Source: Hyphomicrobiales bacterium (lineage in GTDB: Bacteria > Pseudomonadota > Alphaproteobacteria > Rhizobiales > Beijerinckiaceae). Taken from it: 49,404 nucleotides of DNA. Shown here piece by piece: positions 24,302 through 33,325 of this stretch. The notes under the pieces were generated by a model that worked only from the letters and a program-made list of their open reading frames with translations, ran no database searches and was not told the DNA's origin. Positions within the stretch are counted from its first letter, which is position 1. Every line of letters begins with the position of its first letter. The stretch lies in contig UCLR01000054.1 in the NCBI GenBank assembly GCA_900473415.1, positions 1 to 49,404 of the forward strand, given 5' to 3'. Both the position numbers and the translations under genes were made by a program.

Positions 24302-24583
24302 TCAGCGCGGACAGCGCAACGCGCGTTCCTGCCGGACGATGTCGGCGATCGCGCGGCGGTCATTGGCCGAGAGCGGGACGTCCTCGATATTGTCGTACTG
24401 GCAGCCGGCATTGCCGAAGGCGGCGATGGCGCGCTGGGTGCGGAAGCAATAGCCCTGCGCCTTGTAGATCTCGTTGCGCGCCGTCCAGAGCCCCTCACAG
24501 GCTTCCGGGCTGGCCAAAGCGGGGCTCGTTGCCGTCGCAGCGAGCAGGGCAGCCGCGGAAAGCGAGGTCCGAAGGCTTGGCAT
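24302..24583 (-). CDS. Secreted YARHG-domain protein, 93 aa
   Basis: ATG 24583 has a strong GGAAGGA site just upstream. The first ~25 residues form a Sec signal peptide (SAAALLAATATSPALA, cut before SPEAC). The mature part has the YARHG-type pattern CEGLWTARNEIYKAQGYCF with four Cys that may form disulfides. Function unknown; an exported envelope protein. It is divergent from the ceramidase-like gene. Confidence 0.82.
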   Translation of the reverse strand: MPSLRTSLSAAALLAATATSPALASPEACEGLWTARNEIYKAQGYCFRTQRAIAAFGNAGCQYDNIEDVPLSANDRRAIADIVRQERALRCPR

Positions 24584-24703
24584 GGTGGTCCTTCCTGGCG
24601 GGTGTGGCGAGCTTCGCGGAGCGCGGTGGTCGAGACAAGTCCCGACTTGAAGCTGTCGCAACCGGCGGCTTCGTTGGGAAGATCGAGGGAGCGGGCTAAA
24701 GCG

Positions 24704-25375
24704 ATGCGGTTCGGCTATTGCGAGAGACTGGACCCGGGCTTCTGGGCCGAGCCCTTCAATGCGGTGACGAACGCCGCGTTCATCGTCGCGGCGCTGGCCG
24801 CCCTGCTGCTCTGGCAGAGGGCAGGGGCGCGCGACAACATCGTGCTGATGCTGACCCTGCTCGTCTTCACCATCGGGATCGGCTCCTTCCTGTTCCACAC
24901 CATGCCGAATGGCTGGACGGTGCTGGCCGATGTCCTGCCGATCCAGCTTTTCGCCTTCGGCTATTTCGCCTTCGCGTTGCGACGGTTCTTCGGCGTGTCC
25001 GCGTTTGTCACGGCCGCCGGCACGCTCGCCTTCTTCGGCCTGGCGCTGGCGTTGTCATGGGCCGGTCGCGCCGTCCTGTCGATGCCGGCGGCCGGCTCCG
25101 CCGGCTATGCGGCCTTTCTCCTCGGCCTCGTCGGCATGGCGGTGGCCTTGCCGCGCGTTTCGACTCTGAGCCGTCAGAAAAGGCTGCTTGCGCTAGCGGG
25201 TCTGGCCTTCGCCGTCTCGCTGACGATGCGCAGCGTCGACTTTGCGGTCTGCGCAGGGTTGCCGCTCGGCACACATTGGCTCTGGCACCTGCTCAATGCG
25301 CTGGTGCTCTACTGGCTGTTGCGCGCGGCCGTCCTCAGCGAGCCGGCCGTCAGGTCGATGCGAGTTGACGCCTGA
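24704..25375 (+). CDS. Ceramidase-family (alkaline ceramidase-like) membrane protein
   Basis: An integral membrane protein of 223 residues with about seven helices. The metal-binding motifs of the CREST/ceramidase family are present: YCERLDPGFWAEPFNAVTN near the N terminus, GSFLFHTMP (about residues 64-72) and GTHWLWHLLNA near the C terminus, with the His residues that bind zinc. It probably hydrolyses an amide or ester lipid; substrate unknown. ATG 24704 preceded by GAGGGAG. The 3' end overlaps the convergent next gene by 26 bp. Confidence 0.87.
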   Translation: MRFGYCERLDPGFWAEPFNAVTNAAFIVAALAALLLWQRAGARDNIVLMLTLLVFTIGIGSFLFHTMPNGWTVLADVLPIQLFAFGYFAFALRRFFGVSAFVTAAGTLAFFGLALALSWAGRAVLSMPAAGSAGYAAFLLGLVGMAVALPRVSTLSRQKRLLALAGLAFAVSLTMRSVDFAVCAGLPLGTHWLWHLLNALVLYWLLRAAVLSEPAVRSMRVDA

Positions 25376-26381
25376 CGACCGCGATCTCCGCCGCGGAACG
25401 GGCCTCGATATCGACAATGGCGAGATCGGGACGGTCGATGGCCGGACAGGGGTGGGCCTCCGGCTCGCGCTGGATGAAGACGACGCTGGCGAGCGCCGGA
25501 TGGCCGGCGAGCCGCGAATGCGCCAGCGCCGGCTCCATCGTGCCCGGCAGCACGAGATGGACGCTGCGCCCGCCCTCCATGCAGGCCTGGAGATCGCCGA
25601 GGTTGAACAGGCCGAGCGACAGAAGCTCGACGCCGGTCAGCATCGCCATGCCCGGCCCGCTGGCGAGCGCCGCAAGATCGCCGCCTATGAGCGTCGTCAC
25701 GATGCGCGAGGAGGTCATCGGCTTCAGCGCCCGCGAGATCTCGAGCGCCTTGCCGAGCAGCACCCGCTCCGAAATCCGCATCGGCGTGTCGAGGGAGCGC
25801 GCATCCGCGACCTGCAGATCCGGGCGCTCGGGCATCTCCGGCAGCGGATGCAGTTCCGCGCTCGCCATCAGCGAATCGAGCGGGGCCACCCCGTCCGGCA
25901 CATCCGGCCCGAAGCCGCCGACGAAGCGCGTGCTGAAGGCGCGCATGGCGAGGTTGCGCAGCGTCAGCAGGGGCCGCTCCGGGCCGACCCGGCTGACCCC
26001 GAGCGCCATCACCGCGCCCGAAGCCTCGATCAGCTTGAGCAGTTCCAGCTCGTTCGCGTTGAGCGGCAGCATCAGCGGCGACAAGCCCGCACGCAGGCTC
26101 GCCAGCATCGAGACGATCGCCTCTGGTCCGAGCGGCGCCAGGATCGCGACGCTCGCCCCTGGTTGTCCCTTGTTGATCGACAGCAGCCGCGCCAACCGGT
26201 CGATGCGCTGCTCGAGCTGCAGGAAATTGATCGAGGCCGGCTGAACGTCGCTCCAGCCGCGCCGGCCCGGTGGGTCGCGTAACGCGGCTTCATATCCGCG
26301 CCCGCGCGTCAGCGCGCCGAGCAGCGTGTCGAGATTGAGCCCATCGAGCAGGGTGGACGCCTCGTCCTGTTCTGCCTGCAT
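25350..26381 (-). CDS. Acyl-CoA-synthetase-like protein lacking the AMP-binding core
   Basis: A 343-residue protein whose first 160 residues resemble the N-terminal subdomain of ANL enzymes (RLARLLSINKGQPGASVAIL, then LASLRAGLSPLMLPLNANEL). The Thr/Ser/Gly P-loop and the C-terminal lid of acyl-CoA synthetases are absent, and residues 200-343 do not match. It is probably a non-catalytic relative with another role. The start (26381) lies 8 bp after the stop of the solute-binding protein gene. The upstream extension of the frame is inside that gene and is rejected. Confidence 0.75.
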   Translation of the reverse strand: MQAEQDEASTLLDGLNLDTLLGALTRGRGYEAALRDPPGRRGWSDVQPASINFLQLEQRIDRLARLLSINKGQPGASVAILAPLGPEAIVSMLASLRAGLSPLMLPLNANELELLKLIEASGAVMALGVSRVGPERPLLTLRNLAMRAFSTRFVGGFGPDVPDGVAPLDSLMASAELHPLPEMPERPDLQVADARSLDTPMRISERVLLGKALEISRALKPMTSSRIVTTLIGGDLAALASGPGMAMLTGVELLSLGLFNLGDLQACMEGGRSVHLVLPGTMEPALAHSRLAGHPALASVVFIQREPEAHPCPAIDRPDLAIVDIEARSAAEIAVVRRQLAST

Positions 26382-26389
26382 CGCAGACC

Positions 26390-28240
26390 CTAATTGGCCG
26401 GCGCCGGCCCGGCCGGAAGCCGCGCCAGCGTTTCGTTGGACAGGAAATAGGCCGGCTGGCGCCCTGCCATCACCACGCCCCGCGACAGCGCGAGCCAGGT
26501 GTCCGGCAGGTAGTAGAGCGGCACCACGTAGAAGCCGGAGATCAGGAGCCGGTCGAGCGCGCGCACGGAAGCGACGAAGTCTTCCCGCTCCCTCGCCGCC
26601 AGCAGGGACTGCAGCACAGTGTCGACCGCCGGTGATTTGACGCCGGCATAGTTGAGCGAGCCCTTGCGCTCGGCATTGGCCGCGCCCCAGCGCCCGATCT
26701 GCTCGTTGCCCGGCGAGGCCGAGGCCGGCCAGGTCCACTGGATCATGTCGAAATCGAAGGCTGAGAGCCGCCGCCAGTACTGCACGTCGTCGATCAGCCG
26801 GACATTGGCGGTGATGCCGAGCCGGGCGAGCGATTGCGCATAATTCAGCGCCAGCCGCTCCTGCGGCCGGCTGGTCACGGTGATCTCGAAGCTGAAGGGC
26901 TCAGCCCGGGCGTTGCGCAGCACACCGTCCTGCAGCGCGTAGCCGGCCGCCTGAAGCAGGTCGAGCGCCTTGCGCGCCTGCTCGCGGTCGCGGCCGGAGC
27001 CGTCGCTTTCCGCCGGCCGCCAGGCCCCCGTGAAGATGTCCTCGCGCACCGCGCCGGGAAAGGCAGCGAGCAGCTTCTTTTCGCGCTCATCGGCGGGGAT
27101 ACCGAGCGCGGAGAGCTCCGAACCGGAGAAGAAGCTGCCGGCCCGGTGATAGACCCCATGGAACAGGTTGCGGTTGACCCACTCGAAGTCGAACAGCAGC
27201 CCGAGAGCCTCGCGCACGCGGATATCCGCGAAGACCGGCCGGCGCGTGTTGAAGACGAGGCCGGTCATGCCCTTGGGCGTGTTGAAATGCAGGGTGTGCC
27301 GAACGATGCGCCCGTCATGGACCGCCGGGATGTCATAGCCCGTCATCCAGCGCGTCGGATCGCCCTCCAGCCGGACGTCGTACAGTCCCGCTTTGAACGC
27401 CTCAAATAACGCATTGGAATCCCGGTAGAAATCATAGCGGATCTCATCAGAATTGAAGAGGCCGCGCATGACCGGGAGGTCTTCCGCCCAGAAATCCTTG
27501 CGGCGCTTCAGCGTCAGGGATTCACCGGGCCTGATCTCACTGACGACATAGGGCCCGGAGCCGAGCGCCGGCTTGAAGCTGGTCTCGCTGAAGCGCTCGG
27601 CGTCGGTTGCGTGCTTCGCGAAGATCGGCAGGGAGCCGATCACCAGCGGCAGCTCGCGGTTCGATCCATCGCCCAGCTCGAACTCGACGCGCCGCGGCGA
27701 GGGGGCTGACGCCTTCGTGATCCGGGCCAGGCTCGAACGATGGAAGGGCTTGCCCTTGGTCTTCAGCATCTCGACGGTGAAGAGCACGTCCTCGGCCGTC
27801 ACCGACTTGCCGTCCGAGAAGGTCGCGCGCGGGTCGATCTCGAAGGCGAGCTTCGTCCGGTCGGCATCGAGCTCGACCTTGGAGGCGAGCAGCCCATAGG
27901 CGGTAAAGGGCTCGTCGGCCGAGCGGTAGAGCAGGCTCTGCTGCACGTATTTCGGTACGGCATCGGGAGCGACGCCGAGCACGACCAGCGGGTTCAGGCT
28001 GTCGAAGGTGCCCTGGATGCCGAAGGTGATGCGCCCGCCCTTGGGCGCGGCTGGGTCGGCATAGGGCAGATGGTCGAAGCCGGGGGCCAGCGCCGGCTGA
28101 CCATGCATCGCGATGGCATGCTGCGTCCGCGCCGAATCGGCCAGCACTGAGCGGCCCGCCAGGAAGGCGAGCGTAGCCATGACGAACATGAGACCGGCCC
28201 TGCGACGCGTCGTCGCCAGGGCCATACGAAGCAAATCCAT
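26390..28240 (-). CDS. Extracellular solute-binding protein family 5 (peptide/YejA type)
   Basis: A periplasmic receptor for an ABC importer, of the oligopeptide/microcin C YejA type. The signal region (GLMFVMATLAFLAGRSVLA) precedes HAIAMHGQPALAPGFDHLPY, a YejA-like opening, and the family body (PKGGRITFGIQGTFDSLNP, later FSDGKSVTAEDVLFTVEMLK). It is 616 residues, a usual length. ATG 28240 (AGG upstream) is favoured over 28273. No permease or ATPase gene is adjacent, so the importer components must be elsewhere. It is likely cotranscribed with the downstream acyl-CoA-synthetase-like gene. Confidence 0.9.
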   Translation of the reverse strand: MDLLRMALATTRRRAGLMFVMATLAFLAGRSVLADSARTQHAIAMHGQPALAPGFDHLPYADPAAPKGGRITFGIQGTFDSLNPLVVLGVAPDAVPKYVQQSLLYRSADEPFTAYGLLASKVELDADRTKLAFEIDPRATFSDGKSVTAEDVLFTVEMLKTKGKPFHRSSLARITKASAPSPRRVEFELGDGSNRELPLVIGSLPIFAKHATDAERFSETSFKPALGSGPYVVSEIRPGESLTLKRRKDFWAEDLPVMRGLFNSDEIRYDFYRDSNALFEAFKAGLYDVRLEGDPTRWMTGYDIPAVHDGRIVRHTLHFNTPKGMTGLVFNTRRPVFADIRVREALGLLFDFEWVNRNLFHGVYHRAGSFFSGSELSALGIPADEREKKLLAAFPGAVREDIFTGAWRPAESDGSGRDREQARKALDLLQAAGYALQDGVLRNARAEPFSFEITVTSRPQERLALNYAQSLARLGITANVRLIDDVQYWRRLSAFDFDMIQWTWPASASPGNEQIGRWGAANAERKGSLNYAGVKSPAVDTVLQSLLAAREREDFVASVRALDRLLISGFYVVPLYYLPDTWLALSRGVVMAGRQPAYFLSNETLARLPAGPAPAN

Positions 28241-28544
28241 CGCGCGACCTGATTCTTTGGTCCAGAATAGCATGGGCGCAGCATCGTCACTCAGCTATTA
28301 GGGCAGGAAATCCGGGTGCGGATTCAGTCGGCGGAGACGTCTGCCTGCTCCGAAAACCGGGTTCCACTTTTCCGGCCGATGCTCTAAAGGCGGAGGAAGG
28401 GTGTCATTCAAACGCCTCAATCGCATCTGATGTGGCTCGCTTGCCGCGGCCGGCAGCAGCACGCGATTGGGCAGCCGGCGGTGACACGCGCGGCTTGAGC
28501 AGTCGTGTCCCACCGAGATTCGCCTGATAAGGAAAGACCAAGGA

Positions 28545-29327
28545 ATGTCCGCTTCGTTTCGCCTGTCATCCTGCGCTCTGGGGCTTGCCCTCAGCGCGAC
28601 GGTCGCCTTTGCGCCCCTCGCCGCGTTCGCCCAGGCCCCGCGCCCGGCGGCCCCGGCGCGCCCGGCCGCTCCGCCCCAGCAGCCCGCAGCTCCGGCCCAG
28701 GGCCAGCCCGCCGCCGGCGCCGGCCCGACCGTCGTCCAGGTGAAGCCCGAGCCTTCGCAGACGAACTGGACCAAGGTCTGCGGCAAGGATCAGGCCGCCA
28801 ACAAGGAAATCTGCTACACCACCCGCGACTTCGTCTCGGATCAGGGGCAGCCGGTCCTGGCCGCCGCGGTCTATGACGTGAAGGGCGATCCGAACAAGAT
28901 CGTGCGCTTCCTGATGCCGCTCGGCCTGCTGCTGCAGCCCGGCATCCGCTTCGGCGTCGACAGCGCTCAGCCGACCGGCGGCCGCTATGCGATCTGCTTC
29001 CCGAACGGCTGCTTCGCCGAGGCGCAGGTCAAGGACGACTTCATCAACGCGATGAAGAAGGGCACCAACCTGAACGTCAGCGTCCAGAACCAGGCCGGCC
29101 GCGAGGTCACCTTCACGATCCCGCTGACCGACTTCGCCAAGGGCTTCGACGGCGCGCCGATCGACCCGAAGGTGCTCGAGGAGCAGCAGAAGCAGCTCCA
29201 GGACGAGCTCGCCAAGCGTCAGGAAGAGCTGCGCCAGCGCCTCGGCGCCGGCGGCGCCAACGCCGCTCCGGGCGGCGCGGCCCCGGCTCCGGGCGCGCCT
29301 GCCGCTCCGACTGCGCCGAAGCCCTGA
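28545..29327 (+). CDS. Invasion-associated locus B (IalB) family protein
   Basis: A secreted envelope protein found widely in alphaproteobacteria (IalB of Bartonella is the namesake). The 260 residues comprise a signal peptide (cut after AFA, residue ~29), a Pro/Ala-rich linker (30-65), the IalB domain with paired Cys (CGKD, EICY, AICFPNGC) to about residue 205, a charged coiled-coil stretch and a second Pro/Ala-rich tail. The tail is longer than in the basic family. It ends in a strong terminator. Confidence 0.9.
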   Translation: MSASFRLSSCALGLALSATVAFAPLAAFAQAPRPAAPARPAAPPQQPAAPAQGQPAAGAGPTVVQVKPEPSQTNWTKVCGKDQAANKEICYTTRDFVSDQGQPVLAAAVYDVKGDPNKIVRFLMPLGLLLQPGIRFGVDSAQPTGGRYAICFPNGCFAEAQVKDDFINAMKKGTNLNVSVQNQAGREVTFTIPLTDFAKGFDGAPIDPKVLEEQQKQLQDELAKRQEELRQRLGAGGANAAPGGAAPAPGAPAAPTAPKP

Positions 29328-29355
29328 TATCGGCCAGGCCGAACCAGACGTGAGG

Positions 29356-29386
29356 AAAGGGCCGGTCCGCGAGGACCGGCCCTTTT
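29356..29386 (+). terminator. Rho-independent terminator of the IalB gene
   Basis: A perfect 13-bp stem (29356-29368 with 29373-29385), tetraloop GCGA and TTTT. It lies 29 bp after the stop codon. Confidence 0.92.
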
Positions 29387-29436
29387 CGTTGGGCCTTGGG
29401 CGATGACAGTCCGGCTGCCGTGGCCGGCAGCCGGCC

Positions 29437-29766
29437 TCAGTTCAACTCGCCGCGGTCGATCTGGTAGTGGCCCTTGCGGTCGCGCCGGAAGAACTCCCTG
29501 GCGCGCGGATGCCGGATCGGCTGGCCGGACTCGTCGCTCTCGAGGTTCTGCTCGGAGACATAGGCGACGTATTCCGTCTCCTCGTTCTCGGCGAAGAGGT
29601 GATAGAAGGGCTGATCTTTCGAGGGGCGCATGTTCTCGGGGATCGCGAGCCACCACTCCTCCGTATTGGAGAAGACCGGGTCCACGTCAAAGATCACGCC
29701 CCGGAACGGATAGAATCGGTGCTTGACGACCTGGCCGATCCTGAACTTCGCGGAACGCGATTGCAT
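29437..29766 (-). CDS. hspQ: Heat shock protein HspQ
   Basis: A small heat-shock-induced protein that in enterobacteria binds hemimethylated DNA and acts as a Lon specificity factor. The 109 residues show the full family pattern: KFRIGQVVKHRFYPFRGVIF, DVDPVFSNTEEWWLAIP and PFYHLFAENEETEYVAYVSE. The ATG at 29766 is chosen; GTG at 29784 would add six residues. A CTTGAC-16 bp-CCTCAC pair upstream (29863-29836) resembles a heat-shock promoter. Confidence 0.9.
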   Translation of the reverse strand: MQSRSAKFRIGQVVKHRFYPFRGVIFDVDPVFSNTEEWWLAIPENMRPSKDQPFYHLFAENEETEYVAYVSEQNLESDESGQPIRHPRAREFFRRDRKGHYQIDRGELN

Positions 29767-29835
29767 CTTGCGTTGATACCCCACTCGATATGACGTCGAC
29801 CAGCGCCGGCGTTTGCATTATCCACCCGCGATTGC

Positions 29836-29863
29836 GTGAGGATTGCGTCGCAAATACGTCAAG
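29836..29863 (-). promoter_or_regulatory. Possible heat-shock sigma promoter of hspQ
   Basis: CTTGAC (29863-29858) with CCTCAC 16 bp downstream (29841-29836), about 70 bp before the start codon. The -35 fits alphaproteobacterial RpoH sites; the -10 is only a partial match. Confidence 0.28.
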
Positions 29864-29889
29864 ATCAACCGGGGCCCCTTGTAATCCCA

Positions 29890-30939
29890 TCACAATTCGT
29901 AGCGTCGGGCCAAATCCGGGTCGCGTGCGGCCACCTGGGTCGCAAGGTCGAGGATGACCTTGGCCTGCTTCCAGGTGGCGTCGTCCTGCATCTTTCCGTC
30001 GATCATTACGGCGCCCGATCCGTCCGGCATCGCCTCGATGATGCGCTTGGCAAAAGCGACCTCGGCCGGGTCCGGGCTGAACACCCGCTTGGCGATGTCG
30101 ATCTGGGAGGGATGCAGCGTCCAGGCGCCGGCGCAGCCAAGCAGGAAGGCGTTGCGGAACTGCGCCTCGCAGGCCGCGCCATCGGCGAAATCGCCGAAGG
30201 GGCCGTAGAACGGCTTGATCCCGGCGGCCGCGCAGGCGTCGACCATCTTGGCGAGCGTATAGTGCCAGAGATCCTGCTGGGCGATGGCGCGCGGCCCGCC
30301 ATCGGGGGAGGGGTCGGCGATCACCTTGTATTCCGGATGCCCGCCGCCGACGCGGGTGGTCTTCATCGCACGCGAGGCGGCGAGGTCAGCGGGGCCGAGG
30401 CTCATTCCGTGCATGCGGGGGGAAGTGGTCGCGATCGCCTCGACATTCTTCACGCCCTCGGCCGTCTCCAGGATGGCATGGATCAGGATCGGCTTGGGCA
30501 GGGCGTGGCGCGCCTCGAACTGGGCCAGCAGCTGGTCGACATAGTGGATGTCCCATGGGCCCTCGACCTTCGGCACCATCACCACGTCGAGCTTGCCGCC
30601 GATCTCGGCCATGATCGCGGTGATGTCGTCGAGGAACCAGGGCGAGTTCAGCGCATTGACGCGGGTCCAAAGCCCTGTCTTGCCGAAATCGAACGCCTTG
30701 CCCATGGCGATGAAGCCGTCCCGCGCTGCTTCCTTCGCCTCGACCGGAATGGCGTCTTCGAGGTTGCCGAGCACGATGTCGACTTGGCCCGCGAGCTCGC
30801 CGACCTTGACCCGGACCTTCTCCAGATGCGGAGGTACGAAATGGATCATCCGTTCGAGCCTGAGCGGCAGCTCGCGGAAGGGCTCCGGCGCGCCGATCGC
30901 AAGCGGGCGGAAGAACTGGCGCGGCGTCTTGGTCGTCAT
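29890..30939 (-). CDS. HpcH/HpaI aldolase family, malyl-CoA-lyase-like
   Basis: A carbon-carbon lyase acting on CoA esters such as malyl-CoA (glyoxylate plus acetyl-CoA). The 349 residues show the family framework: IVLGNLEDAIPVEAKEAARD, a catalytic Arg-Glu region VNALNSP..VPKVEGPWD, ILETAEGVKNVEAIATTSP, GPADLAASRAMKT, and the end pattern GPFGDFADGA..LHPSQIDIAKRVFSPDP. The overall pattern matches L-malyl-CoA/beta-methylmalyl-CoA lyases of rhodobacters and methylotrophs but is diverged, so the substrate is uncertain. ATG 30939 has AGGA upstream. It is divergent from the AEC transporter. Confidence 0.85.
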   Translation of the reverse strand: MTTKTPRQFFRPLAIGAPEPFRELPLRLERMIHFVPPHLEKVRVKVGELAGQVDIVLGNLEDAIPVEAKEAARDGFIAMGKAFDFGKTGLWTRVNALNSPWFLDDITAIMAEIGGKLDVVMVPKVEGPWDIHYVDQLLAQFEARHALPKPILIHAILETAEGVKNVEAIATTSPRMHGMSLGPADLAASRAMKTTRVGGGHPEYKVIADPSPDGGPRAIAQQDLWHYTLAKMVDACAAAGIKPFYGPFGDFADGAACEAQFRNAFLLGCAGAWTLHPSQIDIAKRVFSPDPAEVAFAKRIIEAMPDGSGAVMIDGKMQDDATWKQAKVILDLATQVAARDPDLARRYEL

Positions 30940-30948
30940 CGGGCGCAT

Positions 30949-31222
30949 CCTGTTGCGGTGCAGCGAGTGTGAAACACCCGCTTATGCCCGTCTATGGTTC
31001 TTTTGCTGCGAAGGATCCAATGCCTAGGTTTAAATTCCCTGACGGCAGTATAGGCTTATATGCCTAAGACCTCTGTCCGTGCCCTGCATGCTGCGGCGGG
31101 GCGCATGGCGGCAATGGCCTTGCCCGGACGGCGCGAGGCGCTAGATGCTGCAGCCCTGAGACCGTCCGGCCCGGTGCGGTCGCCAATGCCGTAGCCCAAG
31201 CGCCTGGATCGATTGCTGCCCG
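30949..31222. promoter_or_regulatory. Divergent control region with TAGGC..GCCTA palindrome
   Basis: The 274-bp gap between divergent genes contains TAGGC (31051-31055) and GCCTA (31062-31066) in inverted order and a further TGCCTA at 31021-31026, within an AT-rich patch. It may be an operator of a regulator for the lyase and/or the transporter gene. Confidence 0.4.
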
Positions 31223-32194
31223 ATGGCCGACCTTGTCAACATCTTCAATCTGGTCGCGCCGTTCTTCGGGCTGATCCTGCTCGGCTTCGCCATCGGCCGC
31301 TACAAGAAGCTGCCCGAAGTCGGGCTCGTCTGGCTGCAGTTCTTCCTGATCTATGTCGCGCTGCCGCCGCTGTTCTTCCGGCTGATCGCCGACAAGCCGC
31401 TCAGCGAGCTCGCCAACTGGCGCTTCATCGCAGGCACCACCATCGCCACCTTCTGCGCCTTCGGCCTCTCCTTCGCGCTGGGCTACCGGCACACGCGGGG
31501 CGACCTGCCCCAGGCCGTGATGCAGGGCATGGCCGGCTCCTACTCGAATATCGGCTATATGGGCCCGCCGCTGATCCTGGCCGCGCTCGGGCCGGAGGCC
31601 AGCGCAGCCGTGGTGCTGGTCTTCGTCTTCGACAGCATCCTGCTGTTCTCGCTGGTGCCCTTCCTGATGGCGCTGGGTGGCGTCGGCAAGAAGAGCGCGC
31701 TCGCCACTGCCCGCGAGGTGGCCTGGCGCGTGCTGACCCACCCCTTCAACGTCGCGACGCTGCTCGGCGTGCTGGCGAGCTTCCTGAAGCTCCAGCTACC
31801 GGAAGTCCTCGACAAGATGACGCTTTGGCTCCAGCAGGCGGCCGCGCCCTGCGCGCTCTTCCTGCTCGGCGTCACCGTCGCGCTGCGCCCGATCAAGACG
31901 ATCCCCGGCGAGGTGCCGGCGCTGGTCGCGATCAAGCTCCTGCTGCATCCGCTGCTGGTCTGGGTGCTGCTCTCGGCCATCGGCGGTGTTCCGGCGCCCT
32001 GGGTCTACACCGCGATCATCATGGCGGCGCTGCCGCCGGCGCTGAACATCTTCGTGGTCTCGACACAGTACCGCGTCGGCATCGAGCGCGCCTCGGCCTG
32101 CCTGCTCATCGGAACGATCGTCTCGATGATCACGCTGCCGGGCTTCCTGTGGCTGGTGAAGACGGGCAGGATAACGGCCGACCTGTTTCACTGA
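31223..32194 (+). CDS. AEC (auxin efflux carrier) family transporter
   Basis: A membrane carrier of 323 residues with about ten helices in two five-helix halves: first half ending GYMGPPLILAALGPEAS, second half from about residue 170 (LTHPFNVATLLGVLASFLK). The conserved Asn/Pro motifs of the family (NIGYMGPPL, PPALNIFVV) are present. Substrates of this family in bacteria are organic acids such as malate or malonate, which fits the neighbouring malyl-CoA-lyase-like enzyme and CoA transferase; this is inferred. It is followed by the CoA transferase after a 9-bp gap. Confidence 0.9.
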   Translation: MADLVNIFNLVAPFFGLILLGFAIGRYKKLPEVGLVWLQFFLIYVALPPLFFRLIADKPLSELANWRFIAGTTIATFCAFGLSFALGYRHTRGDLPQAVMQGMAGSYSNIGYMGPPLILAALGPEASAAVVLVFVFDSILLFSLVPFLMALGGVGKKSALATAREVAWRVLTHPFNVATLLGVLASFLKLQLPEVLDKMTLWLQQAAAPCALFLLGVTVALRPIKTIPGEVPALVAIKLLLHPLLVWVLLSAIGGVPAPWVYTAIIMAALPPALNIFVVSTQYRVGIERASACLLIGTIVSMITLPGFLWLVKTGRITADLFH

Positions 32195-32203
32195 GACCTG
32201 CCG

Positions 32204-33325
32204 ATGCTGCCGCTGGACGACCTGCTGGTCCTCGATTTCTCGACCCTGCTGCCCGGCCCGCTGGCGAGCCTCTTCCTGGCCGAGGCCGGCGCCCGCATCG
32301 TCAAGATCGAGCGGCCCGGCGGCGAGGACATGCGCGGCTTCCCACCGCGCTTCGGCGAGACGTCGGCGCCGTTCGCCGTGCTCAACCGTGGCAAGGAGAG
32401 TGTCGAGCTTGATCTCAAGGCGCCCGATGCGCTGGCGCGGCTGACCCCGCTGATCGAGAAGGCCGACATCCTGATCGAGCAGTTCCGGCCCGGCGTGATG
32501 GAGCGGCTCGGCTTCGGCTACGAGGCGCTGAAGGCACTCAATCCCCGGCTGATCTACTGTTCGATCAGCGGTTTCGGCCAGCACGGCCCCCGTGCGCAGG
32601 AGGCCGGGCACGACATCAACTACCAGGCGCTGGGTGGGCTGCTCGGGCAAGCGCTCAAGCGCGGCGAGGCCCCGCCGCTGCCGCCGCCGCTGGTGGCGGA
32701 TATTGCCGGCGGCACCATGCCTGCCGTGCTCAACATCCTGCTGGCGCTGCGCCAGCGCGAACGCAGCGGTGAGGGCTGCCACCTCGACATCGCCATGGCG
32801 GACGCCATGCCGACATTCGCCTGGTACGGGCTGGCCCAGGGACAGGCAACCGGTTCCTTCCCGGACGGTGGCGAGGGCATCCTGACCGGCGCTAGCCCCC
32901 GCTATGGGCTCTATGCCACAGCAGACGGCTGGTTCCTGGCCGTCGGCGCGCTGGAGCCGAAGTTCTGGCAGGGCTTCTGTGACGGCATCGGCCTCAATGA
33001 GGCGCTGCGCGACGACCGACGCGATCCGGAGGCGACGCGCGCGGCCATCGCCCGGATCATCGCCGGCGAAAGCGCGGCGCATTGGCGCGCGGTAATCGAG
33101 CCGCTCGATTGCTGCTGCACGGTTGTACGCACGCTGGAGGAGGCCGTCGACGATCCGCATGTCACGGCCCGCGGGCTGCTCGACGCGCAGGTCGAGGAGC
33201 CGGGTGGAAGGCGGCTGGTCTCGACGCCGCTGCCGCTGGCTCCAGTATTTCGCGAGCAGGCGGCGGGGTTGCGCCGGGTCGCCGCGAGCGGGGCTGATAC
33301 CCGAAAGGTGCTGGACGAAGCCTAG
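32204..33325 (+). CDS. CaiB/BaiF-type (family III) CoA transferase
   Basis: Moves CoA between carboxylic acids. The 373 residues carry the family start VLDFSTLLPGPLASLFLAEA, KIERPGGED, FRPGVMERLGFGYEALK, and the catalytic Asp in GHDINYQALGGLLG. Its position after the AEC carrier suggests activating an imported acid. It ends 4 bp inside the convergent monooxygenase gene. Confidence 0.93.
   Translation: MLPLDDLLVLDFSTLLPGPLASLFLAEAGARIVKIERPGGEDMRGFPPRFGETSAPFAVLNRGKESVELDLKAPDALARLTPLIEKADILIEQFRPGVMERLGFGYEALKALNPRLIYCSISGFGQHGPRAQEAGHDINYQALGGLLGQALKRGEAPPLPPPLVADIAGGTMPAVLNILLALRQRERSGEGCHLDIAMADAMPTFAWYGLAQGQATGSFPDGGEGILTGASPRYGLYATADGWFLAVGALEPKFWQGFCDGIGLNEALRDDRRDPEATRAAIARIIAGESAAHWRAVIEPLDCCCTVVRTLEEAVDDPHVTARGLLDAQVEEPGGRRLVSTPLPLAPVFREQAAGLRRVAASGADTRKVLDEA

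Noticed and set aside
22636..24699. A 687-residue plus-strand frame
   Set aside because: Antisense to the HerA-like ATPase, with repetitive Arg/Ala/Gly composition and no motif.
28298..28786. A 162-residue minus-strand frame
   Set aside because: It is antisense to the signal peptide and linker of the IalB-family gene, whose family match is clear.
31064..31741. A 225-residue minus-strand frame
   Set aside because: Antisense to the AEC transporter; Arg/Gln/Asp-rich composition typical of shadow frames in GC-rich DNA.
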